Below, piece by piece: positions 42,946 through 53,252 of a stretch of 64,000 bases of DNA. A program made the translations under genes and the position numbers. How positions within the stretch are numbered: position 1 is the stretch's first letter; each line of letters begins with the position of its first letter. Source of the DNA: Bacteroidota bacterium. GTDB taxonomy: Bacteria > Bacteroidota > Bacteroidia > AKYH767-A > 2013-40CM-41-45. The stretch covers positions 558,001 through 622,000 of the forward strand of contig JADKJP010000006.1 of assembly GCA_016720935.1 (NCBI GenBank), in the 5' to 3' direction. The notes beneath the pieces were generated by a model that saw only the letters and a program-made list of their open reading frames with translations, was not told the DNA's origin and made no database searches.

Positions 42946-44346
42946 ATGAAGAGGATTCTTGTCCTGTTATGTTGTATTGCTTTTTCATCTACGATGAGAG
43001 GGGAGACCATTGGTGCTACTCAGGTCGTGGTGAAAACTGTCATTACATCTAAGGACACTCTGCGTTTACAGTTTCTTCGTGATTCATCGTTGTACAAAGA
43101 AGGCTGGGATACACTTGCACAAGCCCGCTTCTGGCGCGATGTTATTTCCATGAGCAGCGATTCCTGTATCATCAATGTGGCATCTTGTCGCAAGCCTGTC
43201 GATATCGTGAGTCGTTCCATTTGGATGAATCAAACAGAATCTGAAAAGGACTTTTTTAAAGACAGCGTATGTGTTGCCAACTGTCTCGACAGCGCTACTA
43301 ATTTGTATGTCACTGCGGGTAAAGGAGAATTTTACGAAGTAAAGAAAACGCTTCAGGATATCAGCAAAGCGATCACTGTTTTTGAAGAACAGGATTGTGA
43401 TCCATGGTATGCGCAGGCGATTCTTTTGATTGAAAGTCCGGGTAAAAGCAAAGCTCGTTCCTATGTCGGTGCAGGCGGACCTTTTCAGTTGATGAAAAGT
43501 GTTGCCAAACGTTATGGTTTGAGAATTACCAAGACTCATGACGATCGTTCGGATTTGGAAAAAGCAGGAAGAGTTGCAGCAAAGTTGCTGAAAGCCGGCT
43601 GTATCGCCAACGTAAAGAAATATCTTGACGAAAGAGGCATCGTTTATAAAGAAACGGATATCTGGTTTCGTTTGCTGGTGCTGCATGCTTATCATGCTGG
43701 AGCAGGTAATGTACATTGTGTGATCAACGCGCTCAATCCTTCTCAGGGTGGAGTGCAGTTGTTTCAGCAGATCTGGCAAACTACCTGTGGAGGTTTTAAA
43801 AACGAGTCACAGAATTATTCCCAGATCGCCCTGGCTTCATTGGTTAATTTTGATCAGCTTGTTCAACAGGATGGTGACACTGTGTTTTTGGTACAGGGAG
43901 ATAAATATCTCAGGAAGTATCACCGAAAGGGTTTGAAGCCCTGGGAGGCTTATGAATCGCTGACCAATATTCTTCGTCATTATGAGCAGGATTTCATCGA
44001 CGACATGATCTCTTACGATTATTTCATGAAACGTGTGAATGCGATTCGTAAAGAGTATACTTACATTGCTTCGTCGGTCACCAACTCAGACAAAGAAATT
44101 TCCCTGAGAAAATATCCTGCCAGCGAAGAACACCTGAATCAGTTGGCTGCAAGTCTTACAAAACGCCAGCGTTATGAAGATGCTGTCAAAATGCTGAAAC
44201 TGAATCTCGACATGAACCCGGATTCTCCGGCGATTCAGGACAGTCTTGAAAAAGCGATGCGTATGTCGGGTGCCAAAAGCACTATCCGGCAATCCAATTC
44301 CAAATCAGCTTCCGTTAGCCGTAATTCCTCCAAAGGAAAACGCTAA
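42946..44346 (+). CDS. Lytic transglycosylase-like protein
   Basis: Secreted protein of 466 residues, start at the second ATG (MKRILVLLCC) as fits the ribosome site. Signal peptide about 1-20. A transglycosylase SLT-like domain runs from about 150 to 290: AILLIESPGKSKARSYVGAGGPFQLMKSVAKRYGL carries the catalytic Glu-Ser pair, with HAYHAGAGNVHCVINALN further on. The last 60 residues are TPR-like and then Ser/Lys-rich. It should cleave peptidoglycan glycan chains. Immediately downstream of hpf with an 89-base gap, a hairpin and a ribosome site in between. Confidence 0.8.
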   Translation: MKRILVLLCCIAFSSTMRGETIGATQVVVKTVITSKDTLRLQFLRDSSLYKEGWDTLAQARFWRDVISMSSDSCIINVASCRKPVDIVSRSIWMNQTESEKDFFKDSVCVANCLDSATNLYVTAGKGEFYEVKKTLQDISKAITVFEEQDCDPWYAQAILLIESPGKSKARSYVGAGGPFQLMKSVAKRYGLRITKTHDDRSDLEKAGRVAAKLLKAGCIANVKKYLDERGIVYKETDIWFRLLVLHAYHAGAGNVHCVINALNPSQGGVQLFQQIWQTTCGGFKNESQNYSQIALASLVNFDQLVQQDGDTVFLVQGDKYLRKYHRKGLKPWEAYESLTNILRHYEQDFIDDMISYDYFMKRVNAIRKEYTYIASSVTNSDKEISLRKYPASEEHLNQLAASLTKRQRYEDAVKMLKLNLDMNPDSPAIQDSLEKAMRMSGAKSTIRQSNSKSASVSRNSSKGKR

Positions 44347-44376
44347 TAAATCTCTTCCCCGCTTTCAGAATTATTT

Positions 44377-44384
44377 TACTTTTG
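44377..44384 (+). promoter_or_regulatory. Possible -7 promoter box upstream of the NodB-like gene
   Basis: TACTTTTG, a perfect TAnnTTTG box, 23 bases before the ATG at 44408. No TTG is seen at the expected -33 position. Confidence 0.35.
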
Positions 44385-44407
44385 ATTCCTCACAAAGGAT
44401 CAATTGA

Positions 44408-46852
44408 ATGAAGCGTATCCGGCTGTTGCTGTTCACATTATTTTTATTTCAATTTTCATCTGCCTTAGCCGGAAAGACTTTCCTTCAAGTTTTTACGAAT
44501 CTTGAATCCGTGGAGTCAGATATTTCATGGACAAACACGGAGTCCATCATTACCGGTGATGCCTATTCCGGAACTCATTTTTGCCGAACAGATTCATTGC
44601 ATCCTTATGGTTTTGGGTACAAAGGAAAATTTCCGGGAGCATCAGCATTTAAAAATCTACACATTCGTTTGGATGCGCAAGTCAGGATGAACGGTGTAAA
44701 TCCGAATTGCATGCTGGTAATCAGTATTCAAAGAGGAGATTCTACCGTGTACTGGGAAAGCTATCCTATTCGTGAAGAAAAGAAAATAATTCCCGGTTCC
44801 TGGTTTTTGAATCAACAGGAATTCAGTATTCCGTCGAACCTGACAGATTCTTCCAATACACTTGCGATTTATATCTGGAATTCTTCGAAGACCTCTTTGG
44901 TGGATCTGGATGACGTCAGTTTTTTGGTAGAAGAAAAAAATCTGCCTTCTTATCTGATCCCCGGGATTCCGAAAAGCACTTTGTCTTCCTCCGCATTTTC
45001 CAAATTATATTCCGGCAAATATTTTTCACTTGATTTTGATAAGCTCAATGGAAACCTGAAAATTTTTGGAGCTGATAATGGTATTCTGTTTGATCGATTC
45101 CTGTTGTATGCTGATGTGAAAAGTGGAGAGAAAGATGAAAAGTCGGACTTGGTTTTTTTTACAAGTCAATTTAAATTTCTTTCTGATTCCAGTATTGATA
45201 AGAGCAGAGTATTAAACTTTGAAGCAAGTAACAGTTATGCCAATACCAGAATTGTATTTGAGTTTTCTGAAAATGAATCCTCATTCGCGGTTCGCACGTC
45301 TACAGTTTTCATAAAGGGCACATTTGTAAATCGAATTGCATTGCTTGCTGATTTTGTTCCTTCATTAAAGGAAGTTTATCTTCCCTCCTCACTGAGTGAT
45401 ACATCAGGCTTTCAGCATGAATACTGGCTGGGGAAATGCGGATTTGCCGCAGGGGAGGATGAGTCTGGTTTTCGGATTGTTTCCTGCAGACAACTTTCGT
45501 CGATACAACTCGATGTGGATTCTCAACGATGTATTTTCAACCTGGATTATAATCTTGATCATCCTTTGTTACATTTTCCATTGAGTAAAAGAAAATTGGG
45601 TGTGTACGAAGATTATTCTTCATCTTACTATCAAGCCGGAGATACATTGTTCAACAGTGTTACAATTTATGGCAATAATGCGGCCGCATGTTTTCCTCGT
45701 ATCATGAAAAATCCTGAGGGAAAAACAGCCGCGATTATCTGGACTGAGCATGCCGATTATACAGATTTGATTACACACCGTGCTGTTTATTTTGGTGCTG
45801 ATACAATTGAAACAAGTGAAGGTGCAAGCGGAGGGTTTATCAAAAATAAAATCCCTGTCACCAAAAGTGTTTTTTATGCGAACCCTGATAAAGTTTCCAA
45901 TGCTGTTAGAACCGGCTTTCTGAAAACAGAATCAGCCTCCATGATTTCTACTCCCGGCTATACGGATTTTTTAAAGGACCTTCAGAAAAATGGCAATGAA
46001 ATTTGTCTGCATACACCGGATCATTACACTTGTACCCGAAAACTCCTTCAAACTTCACTCGAAGAGACCTCTCGTTTGTTTAATTCCACTACATGGATTG
46101 ATCATGGATATGACAATGCTTTAAAGAGTAACCGTGAAGATCTGGCCTGCGATGGACTGGATAGCAGCTCGAAGTTTTATTCAGCTGATTTGTGGAAGCA
46201 ATATGGGCTAAAGTATTTCTGGAACAGTTTCTATGAAGATTCCGGAATGTTTGCTCCATTTCATTTTTTCTCCTTTTTAACTGTGCCTTATTCCGGTTGG
46301 GGCGAACGTTTTCCAATGTCAGATTATTGGCGACATCCTACAAGAAGTGGTGATTTGATACACTGGAGAACCGTGAATACTGTTGATTTGCCGGATGGAA
46401 GCATGTGGAATTTTATTTTTTCGGAAACAAAATTAAATGACCTTGTTCAAACGAGAGGGACATACATTTTACACGTCTACCCTGCAAGGCTGGACTCAAC
46501 AACCGGATTTTACAGAAGGGAAAACAATCATTTTGTAATTGATCCGGAATTTGAGAAAGCGCTTGAACGGCAGGCTGCGCTGCGTGACCAGGGAAAACTG
46601 AACCTCACAACTATTCGGGATTATTTAGACTACCAGGTTGCTCTTGAACATGTGGAGTTAATCCCATTGTCGGGAAATAGCGCAAGGATTAAGAACGCTT
46701 CCGGCTCGGATCTGAAAGGTTTGAGTTGCTCCATTAAATCAAACGAAGTGAAAGTAGAAGGGAAGGCCTATGAATCTTACAGACAAGATGGAGATTTGGT
46801 AATTTGGTTTGATCTGTCAAAAGGTGAAAGTGTTGTGGTCACCTGGAAATAA
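44408..46852 (+). CDS. Large secreted protein with a divergent NodB-like deacetylase domain
   Basis: Protein of 814 residues, signal peptide about 1-21. The first part looks like a carbohydrate-binding or jelly-roll region (GYKGKFPGASAFKNLHIRLDAQ, DLDDVSFLVEE). From about 440 there is a polysaccharide-deacetylase-like pattern: AIIWTEHADYTD (E447, H448, D450) at the motif 1 place, then EICLHTPDHYT with H535 and H539, an exact H-T-x-x-H zinc motif, then TTWIDHGYDN as motif 3. The TFDDG motif 1 is not standard, so activity is uncertain. No sorting domain is seen. I do not recognise a close named family. It lies between two peptidoglycan-related genes. Confidence 0.6.
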   Translation: MKRIRLLLFTLFLFQFSSALAGKTFLQVFTNLESVESDISWTNTESIITGDAYSGTHFCRTDSLHPYGFGYKGKFPGASAFKNLHIRLDAQVRMNGVNPNCMLVISIQRGDSTVYWESYPIREEKKIIPGSWFLNQQEFSIPSNLTDSSNTLAIYIWNSSKTSLVDLDDVSFLVEEKNLPSYLIPGIPKSTLSSSAFSKLYSGKYFSLDFDKLNGNLKIFGADNGILFDRFLLYADVKSGEKDEKSDLVFFTSQFKFLSDSSIDKSRVLNFEASNSYANTRIVFEFSENESSFAVRTSTVFIKGTFVNRIALLADFVPSLKEVYLPSSLSDTSGFQHEYWLGKCGFAAGEDESGFRIVSCRQLSSIQLDVDSQRCIFNLDYNLDHPLLHFPLSKRKLGVYEDYSSSYYQAGDTLFNSVTIYGNNAAACFPRIMKNPEGKTAAIIWTEHADYTDLITHRAVYFGADTIETSEGASGGFIKNKIPVTKSVFYANPDKVSNAVRTGFLKTESASMISTPGYTDFLKDLQKNGNEICLHTPDHYTCTRKLLQTSLEETSRLFNSTTWIDHGYDNALKSNREDLACDGLDSSSKFYSADLWKQYGLKYFWNSFYEDSGMFAPFHFFSFLTVPYSGWGERFPMSDYWRHPTRSGDLIHWRTVNTVDLPDGSMWNFIFSETKLNDLVQTRGTYILHVYPARLDSTTGFYRRENNHFVIDPEFEKALERQAALRDQGKLNLTTIRDYLDYQVALEHVELIPLSGNSARIKNASGSDLKGLSCSIKSNEVKVEGKAYESYRQDGDLVIWFDLSKGESVVVTWK

Positions 46853-46921
46853 AATAGTGCAGGGATTTCTTTGATTGAAGGAAAATGCACTCGTACATCA
46901 TACTAATTAATTGAGCCATTT

Positions 46922-47608
46922 ATGATTAAAAAAATTTTACGAATCCTTTTAAAAACTGTGTTGTGGTTTCTGGGATTGAGTGTGGCCTCTGTCATTTTAT
47001 TTCGTTTTGTTCCTGTTCCTGTTACACCTTTGATGCTCATACGATGTGTGGAACAAAAGTCGGATGGTAAAAGCATGAAATTGAAAAAAGACTGGACCCC
47101 CATTGATGAAATGAGCGCGACCATGCCATTGGCGGTGATTGCTTCGGAAGACCAGAATTTTGAGGAGCATTTTGGATTTGATCTTGACGCCATCCGGAAA
47201 GCTCAGCAATACAATGAGCGTCATAAAGGCAAACGAATGAAAGGAGCGAGTACTATTTCACAGCAGACAGCCAAAAATGTTTTTTTATGGCCATCGCGCT
47301 CCTGGATCCGAAAGGGTTTTGAGGTTTATTTCACTTTCTTAATCGAAATTTTCTGGAGCAAACAACGGATCATGGAAGTTTATCTGAATGTGATTGAAAT
47401 GGGTGATGGTGTTTATGGAGCGGAGGCTGCAGCTCAGGAATATTTCCACAAACCTTCGAAAAAATTATCTGTACGGGAGGCTGCTTTGATAGCAGCAGTC
47501 TTACCCAATCCCAGAAAATGGTCTCCGGCGAAACCAACGGCGTACATCCAGAGAAAATCGGGTCGGATTGTGCATTTTATGAGTCGCCTGCAATTGGAAG
47601 ATTTTTAA
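46922..47608 (+). CDS. mtgA: Monofunctional peptidoglycan transglycosylase
   Basis: Inner-membrane glycosyltransferase of 228 residues (GT51) that polymerises lipid II into glycan strands. One N-terminal helix (about 8-30), then VIASEDQNFEEHFGFD with the catalytic Glu, KGASTISQQTAKNVFLWPSRSWIRKG, EIFWSKQRIMEVYLNVIEMGDGVYGAEAAAQEYF, and AALIAAVLPNPRKWSP. Length and motifs are complete. Gap of 69 bases after the NodB-like gene. Confidence 0.95.
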   Translation: MIKKILRILLKTVLWFLGLSVASVILFRFVPVPVTPLMLIRCVEQKSDGKSMKLKKDWTPIDEMSATMPLAVIASEDQNFEEHFGFDLDAIRKAQQYNERHKGKRMKGASTISQQTAKNVFLWPSRSWIRKGFEVYFTFLIEIFWSKQRIMEVYLNVIEMGDGVYGAEAAAQEYFHKPSKKLSVREAALIAAVLPNPRKWSPAKPTAYIQRKSGRIVHFMSRLQLEDF

Positions 47609-47888
47609 TAAGTAATGTGCAGAAAGGGATGGACGACGTTTACCATGATTATAGTTCCATTCACGAAAGCTCAGAGTCCTCCGTCAAGCCGGGATATGGA
47701 TTAGCGGATTCCTCTGAACGCTTCATCAAAGAATCCTGTTCTTACTTGTTTCCTTCCAATCTTTATTTCATCTTTGAATTCAGTTTCGGAATCTGCCTGC
47801 ACTCTTGAAAGACAATTTTCAGAATATCGTCTTTCCGGATTCCGTTAAATGAATACAACAGGATTCAATTGAGTTTTCAAATCCAAAC

Positions 47889-49310
47889 GTGAACGAATAT
47901 ATAAAAAGCGATAAGGTGCGCTTGAGCGCCTTTGTGTTGCTTGTTTTTTTGTCCAGGCTCCCATTCCTTTCTGCCGGTTACGGTTTGGATGGGGATTCTT
48001 GGGCTGTGGCGATATCAGCCATAAAATTGCATAGTTCCGGGAATTACATTGTTTCACGTCTTCCCGGTTATCCTGTTCAGGAGTGGCTCACATCACTTGT
48101 CATTGGTGGTGGCCCGATCGTGGTTAACGGGCTGACCGCTCTTATCAGTACAATTGGATTTCTATTCTTCGCACTCACATTACGGGCACTGCGTTTTCGA
48201 TCCGTTTATCTTGCAAGTTATGCTCTTGCAGCCATACCGATAATTTATATTCACAGTACCACAGCTATCGATTATAATTTCGCCCTGGCTTTTATTCTGA
48301 TTGCCTTATTCTTTGTCATAAAGGACAAACCGGTCATTGCCGGAGTTTTTCTCGGGCTGGCCATTGGTTCCAGAATCACAAGTGGCGCAATGTTGATTCC
48401 ATTGGCCATCATGCTTACCAAGACAAGTGGGTTCAAGGATAATCTGAATCGAATATTGAAACTTGCAATACCGGCTATAGTATTGGGTGCTGTTTTGTTT
48501 ATTCCTGTGTTTCTGCAGTACAGTTGGGGCTTTTTCACTTATTACGATGTTCCATACCCATCGATTCCCAAAGTGCTGTATAAGTTCTCTATCGAAGTCT
48601 GGGGGGTGCTTGGTTTTGTTTCTTTACTTGTTGCTACAGCCTTGTTATTTCTGCCTGTTAGGGAATCATCTCAAAAATATCTTTTCCCACGCTCCGTGAA
48701 TGAACGATTTGTTGTTTCCTGGCTGGTGGCTGTAGATTTATACATCATCGCTTTTTTAAAATTACCGATGGAGTCGGGATACTTAATTCCGATCATTCCT
48801 TTTGTCCTACTTATTTTTGGAAAATATCTCTACCAGCGTGCCTTTAATTTTTTGTGTATCGGACTCATTCTTTCACCATTCTTTTTCAATATCTCTCCTT
48901 CTGAACGTTTTGATGCAAGTAGCCCGTCACCGGTTTCGTTTCGGTTTAGTGCGGGAGGCGAAGAACTTGTTTTTGATGTTCTGAAGGGGCCGGTATTTTC
49001 ATACAATTCCCGCAGGGAGAATGGAATGAAATTTTGTTCTGATGTGTTGACAATGACGGATACTATTTCTCAGCGATCGGTGCTGGTAGCAGGGCGTTGG
49101 TATAATCAGCTGGTATCGGAAAATGGAGATACGCTCAGGAAGAATATAGTTTTTCGCTCTTATCTGGATGAAGAGGCTGTCGTAAATTATTTTGCAAAAG
49201 GCTATGTGATTTACTTTATGCCGAGACAAGATTTTTACAATCAGGAGATGCGTGGGGTAGATTTACACGTTTATGGTGCAGTTCCTTTTTTAAAAGAAAC
49301 CCGTTATTAA
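47889..49310 (+). CDS. Polytopic membrane protein, probably GT-C glycosyltransferase-like
   Basis: Protein of 473 residues with about ten predicted helices. The start is GTG at 47889. The first loop has a LPFLSAGYGLDGDSWAVAISA acidic motif (DGDSW), which in GT-C enzymes (PMT, ArnT type) is where the DxD-like residues sit, followed by long helices and a C-terminal soluble region of about 100 residues (LKGPVFSYNSRRENG, GRWYNQLVSENGD). Substrate and lipid donor cannot be told. The stop overlaps that of the convergent barrel gene by 4 bases. Confidence 0.65.
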   Translation: MNEYIKSDKVRLSAFVLLVFLSRLPFLSAGYGLDGDSWAVAISAIKLHSSGNYIVSRLPGYPVQEWLTSLVIGGGPIVVNGLTALISTIGFLFFALTLRALRFRSVYLASYALAAIPIIYIHSTTAIDYNFALAFILIALFFVIKDKPVIAGVFLGLAIGSRITSGAMLIPLAIMLTKTSGFKDNLNRILKLAIPAIVLGAVLFIPVFLQYSWGFFTYYDVPYPSIPKVLYKFSIEVWGVLGFVSLLVATALLFLPVRESSQKYLFPRSVNERFVVSWLVAVDLYIIAFLKLPMESGYLIPIIPFVLLIFGKYLYQRAFNFLCIGLILSPFFFNISPSERFDASSPSPVSFRFSAGGEELVFDVLKGPVFSYNSRRENGMKFCSDVLTMTDTISQRSVLVAGRWYNQLVSENGDTLRKNIVFRSYLDEEAVVNYFAKGYVIYFMPRQDFYNQEMRGVDLHVYGAVPFLKETRY

Positions 49311-49861
49311 ATTCCGATTCCGAAACCAATTCTCAGCACTGGATTCCGGTAAGGCGAATACCTGGATTCATTGACATTGTATAGAAAAAGGATGTTGGCG
49401 GAAGCTCTTTCGCCCAGCATTTGACGATAACCACCACCAAGGAAAACGCTGGTGACATTTTTTCGAACGTAGCGGTAAATTTCCGGCACTTCCATATTCA
49501 GTACTTCCACTTCGGCATGTGCAAAAAGGTTTTCGACGATAGTATGTCTGGCAAAAACGCTGCCTCCATAAATATTAGTTGAGTAATTGTAATACGAATC
49601 CTTGAATTTATAATAGAGATATTTGAATCCGACTCCCATCGCGAATTTATCGGTGATTTTATATCCGAGGATGGGTGCGAGGTCGATGATGGTTTGACTG
49701 CCGAATTGTAAACCAATATTTCCTCCTGTGAAAACATGATCCCAGAATGGAGCGCGAGCGGCAGGTGCTGCCATTGGAGTAGGGGGTTCATTTTCCTGCG
49801 CAAATGCAGGAATGGAAACAAGGCAAGAGAGCAGAAATAGGATGAGGCAGTTTTTTTTCAT
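49307..49861 (-). CDS. Small outer-membrane beta-barrel protein
   Basis: Protein of 184 residues with signal peptide (about 1-21, IPAFAQ), a Pro/Ala-rich linker (ENEPPTPMAAPAARAP), then six to eight beta strands: HVFTGGNIGLQFGSQ, TIIDLAPILGYKI, FAMGVGFKYLYYKF, IYGGSVFARHTIVENLFAHAEVEVLN, TSVFLGGGYRQM, ANILFLYNVN and PVLRIGFGIGI. No family name is recognised; it looks like an OmpA/OmpX-type or porin-like small barrel. Convergent with the GT-C-like gene, sharing the terminal bases. Confidence 0.7.
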   Translation of the reverse strand: MKKNCLILFLLSCLVSIPAFAQENEPPTPMAAPAARAPFWDHVFTGGNIGLQFGSQTIIDLAPILGYKITDKFAMGVGFKYLYYKFKDSYYNYSTNIYGGSVFARHTIVENLFAHAEVEVLNMEVPEIYRYVRKNVTSVFLGGGYRQMLGERASANILFLYNVNESRYSPYRNPVLRIGFGIGI

Positions 49862-49986
49862 AGATGAGCTTGGATGTAAAGATAATGAGTTTCTCTTCTT
49901 GTGCTACTCAATGCATGACTAAGAAATGCGATGACATGTGGCAATCATGAGTGGAGAAGAATTCGATTATGAATGACGATTATCAC

Positions 49987-50016
49987 TTGTGATGAGTACA
50001 ATTTTTTTCACCTTTG
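49987..50016 (+). promoter_or_regulatory. Possible promoter of the SDR gene
   Basis: TTG at 49987-49989, 19 bases, then CACCTTTG at 50009-50016 (one mismatch to TAnnTTTG), 33 bases before the ATG at 50050. Confidence 0.45.
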
Positions 50017-50049
50017 GAGAACGAATTCAAATCTTGAAAAATCTGTTTT

Positions 50050-50802
50050 ATGAATATTATTGTTACCGGCGCAAGTAGTGGAATTGGTTTTCAGGTTGCC
50101 TTACAACTATCAAAGGATTCCAGAAATAAAGTATTTGCTGCCAGCCGGAGCAGTGAGCGTCTGGATACATTGAAAGAGGAAGCCGCGCATCAAAATTCAG
50201 AGTCACAGATTATTCCTTTAGTTGGTGATATTTCGAAACCGGAGGATATTCTTCGGTGGAAGGAGGAATTGATGAATGAATGCACACACATTGATTTCCT
50301 CGTGAACAATGCAGGAGCCCTGATCAACAAACCATTTCTCGAGTTGGACGACAGAGACTGGATGGAGGTTTACGATACGAACGTATTCGGTATTGTTAAA
50401 CTGGTACGTATGTTATTTCCGTTGATGGAGAGGGCACCGGGCAAAGAGCGTTCCTCAGAAGTGAAGGGAGGAAAGGAAGTGCGTGCACATATCGTTAATA
50501 TCAGCAGTATGGGTGGAGTACAGGGGAGTGTAAAGTTTAAAGGGTTGAGTGCATACAGTTCGAGTAAAGCGGCGGTTATTAATCTCACGGAGTGTTTAGC
50601 GGAGGAATTTGGTGAGGTGGGAATTGCAGTGAATTGTCTGGCTTTAGGATCAGTGCAGACAGAGATGTTTTCCGCGGCGTTTCCAGAATTCAAGGCTGCA
50701 ACGAGTCCTGCATCGATGGCGGCATTTGTTGCTGATTTCACGATGAACGGATATCGTTTTTTCAATGGTAAAGTAGTGCCGGTTTCGTCATCGACACCCT
50801 GA
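50050..50802 (+). CDS. Short-chain dehydrogenase/reductase
   Basis: Rossmann-fold oxidoreductase of 250 residues. TGASSGIG cofactor motif at 7-14, FLVNNAGA, NISSMGG and the catalytic YSSSK (Tyr-x3-Lys) around 175-179 are all present. The substrate is unknown; the short C-terminus with FNGKVVPVSSS is normal for a monomer-tetramer SDR. It stands alone, upstream of the rRNA operon. Confidence 0.9.
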   Translation: MNIIVTGASSGIGFQVALQLSKDSRNKVFAASRSSERLDTLKEEAAHQNSESQIIPLVGDISKPEDILRWKEELMNECTHIDFLVNNAGALINKPFLELDDRDWMEVYDTNVFGIVKLVRMLFPLMERAPGKERSSEVKGGKEVRAHIVNISSMGGVQGSVKFKGLSAYSSSKAAVINLTECLAEEFGEVGIAVNCLALGSVQTEMFSAAFPEFKAATSPASMAAFVADFTMNGYRFFNGKVVPVSSSTP

Positions 50803-50953
50803 ACTTTAGTTTCAGTATTTTCCGTTCAGAATCAGCAGTTATCATAGGGGCAAACTGACGTTTGATCAGGGTTGGTGGTTGTTTTGATTTTCAGGGGAAA
50901 ATGGAGGGATTAGGAAGCTTCCGGACTTGTTAATAAATATTATTCATCAATAT
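50803..50953. other. Spacer between the SDR gene and the rRNA promoters
   Basis: No open frame, repeat or RNA gene is recognisable in these bases; together with the promoter and leader region below it makes a 530-base stretch without a protein gene. Confidence 0.4.
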
Positions 50954-50983
50954 TTGGATGGGAATGAATTCTTACTACATTTG
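50954..50983 (+). promoter_or_regulatory. rRNA operon promoter P1
   Basis: TTG at 50954-50956, a 19-base spacer and TACATTTG at 50976-50983: an ideal Bacteroidota promoter. It is followed by GCATCCCC, the same bases that follow P2. Confidence 0.75.
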
Positions 50984-51138
50984 CATCCCCTTTCACACCA
51001 GTTCTTTCACACAAAGGGGCACAGAAAAGCGGTTTTTTGATTATTTGAGCGAAAGCTCGCGTAGTTTTAGAGAAAAGCAAGATTTGTGATTGATAGTGTG
51101 CAAATTATGAGAATTTGAAAAAATATTTCATAATTTGT

Positions 51139-51168
51139 TTGGAAAGTAAAAAGTAGTTACTACTTTTG
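51139..51168 (+). promoter_or_regulatory. rRNA operon promoter P2
   Basis: TTG at 51139-51141, a 19-base spacer and TACTTTTG at 51161-51168, then GCATCCCC. It lies about 165 bases before the 16S gene. The leader between it and the 16S gene contains AACGTTCTTTGA at about 51227-51238, a boxA-like element that recurs before the 23S gene. Confidence 0.78.
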
Positions 51169-51247
51169 CATCCCCAAATTGAAAACTAAGTCCTCAACCC
51201 AACGGGGTTGATAGAGATAAAGTCAACGTTCTTTGAAGATTTGAATA

Positions 51248-51261
51248 GGAAATAACAAGCC
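51248..51261 (+). other. Left arm of the 16S RNase III processing stem
   Basis: GGAAATAACAAGCC is exactly complementary to GGCTTGTTATTTCC at 52897-52910 on the far side of the 16S gene. Such a 14-base perfect match across the gene is the precursor stem cut by RNase III. Confidence 0.8.
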
Positions 51262-51333
51262 CTGAACTTCGCAATTTCTTTGTGATTTTCAGATTAACGT
51301 AACAATCCCACAGAGCATTTAAGAATCAACTTT

Positions 51334-52856
<1,523 letters not shown>

Positions 52857-52896
52857 TGGAGAGGTTTGTTACGTCCTGATTAATTTCAGGAAAATA

Positions 52897-52910
52897 GGCT
52901 TGTTATTTCC
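52897..52910 (+). other. Right arm of the 16S RNase III processing stem
   Basis: GGCTTGTTATTTCC, exact complement of 51248-51261. The following TTTCTTTCTTCAAAC can extend the pairing with the TTTGAA of the leader. Confidence 0.8.
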
Positions 52911-53002
52911 TTTCTTTCTTCAAACATTATTGTAACCCAAAACGGGCTTTAGGGTGGTCCCTCCATTCTGAGAAAAGGTAAAGTCCCTTGTAAAGGGAAT
53001 AT

Positions 53003-53077
53003 AGTCCCGTAGCTCAGCTTGGTTAGAGCACTACACTGATAATGTAGGGGTCAGCAGTTCAAATCTGCTCGGGACTA
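53003..53077 (+). tRNA. tRNA-Ile (GAT anticodon)
   Basis: Acceptor AGTCCCG (53003-53009) pairs with CGGGACT (53070-53076) and A is the discriminator. D-arm AGCTCAGCTTGGTTAGAGC, anticodon stem CTACA/TGTAG with loop CTGATAA (GAT at 53038-53040), and T-arm AGCAG/CTGCT. This is a normal spacer tRNA of rRNA operons. The CCA end is not encoded. Confidence 0.96.
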
Positions 53078-53174
53078 CTATTAAATTCGTTCTTGGGGAA
53101 TTAACTCAGCTGTTAGGCATCGGGTTTTCTTGGGAGGGGTTTTGGGAGAAAGGGTTTCCCCATTAAAAAAAACT

Positions 53175-53247
53175 TGGGGGTTAGCTCAGCTGCAGAGCAC
53201 CTGCTTTGCAAGCAGGGGGTCATCGGTTCGCCCGACATTCCCCCCCA
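53175..53247 (+). pseudogene. Damaged tRNA-Ala (TGC) in the rRNA spacer
   Basis: The D-arm (GCTCAGCTGCAGAGAGC-type) and anticodon arm CCTGCTTTGCAAGCAGG with TGC are intact, and the variable part GGGTCATCGGTTCG follows. But the T-loop reads TTCGCCCGA, two bases short of the normal seven-base loop, and the acceptor arms do not pair properly (GGGGGTT against ATTCCCCCC). It is either a broken gene or an error in the assembled sequence. A normal tRNA-Ala is expected at this place in the operon. Confidence 0.65.
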
Positions 53248-53252
53248 GAAAA

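Noticed and set aside
44377..44384. TACTTTTG as a firm promoter
   Set aside because: Kept only as a weak call because no TTG lies at the usual distance.
47518..47808. Plus-strand frame overlapping the end of mtgA, ending in FEFSFGICLHS
   Set aside because: Most of it is in another frame of mtgA, composition is unlike a protein family, and no start signal or conserved motif is seen.
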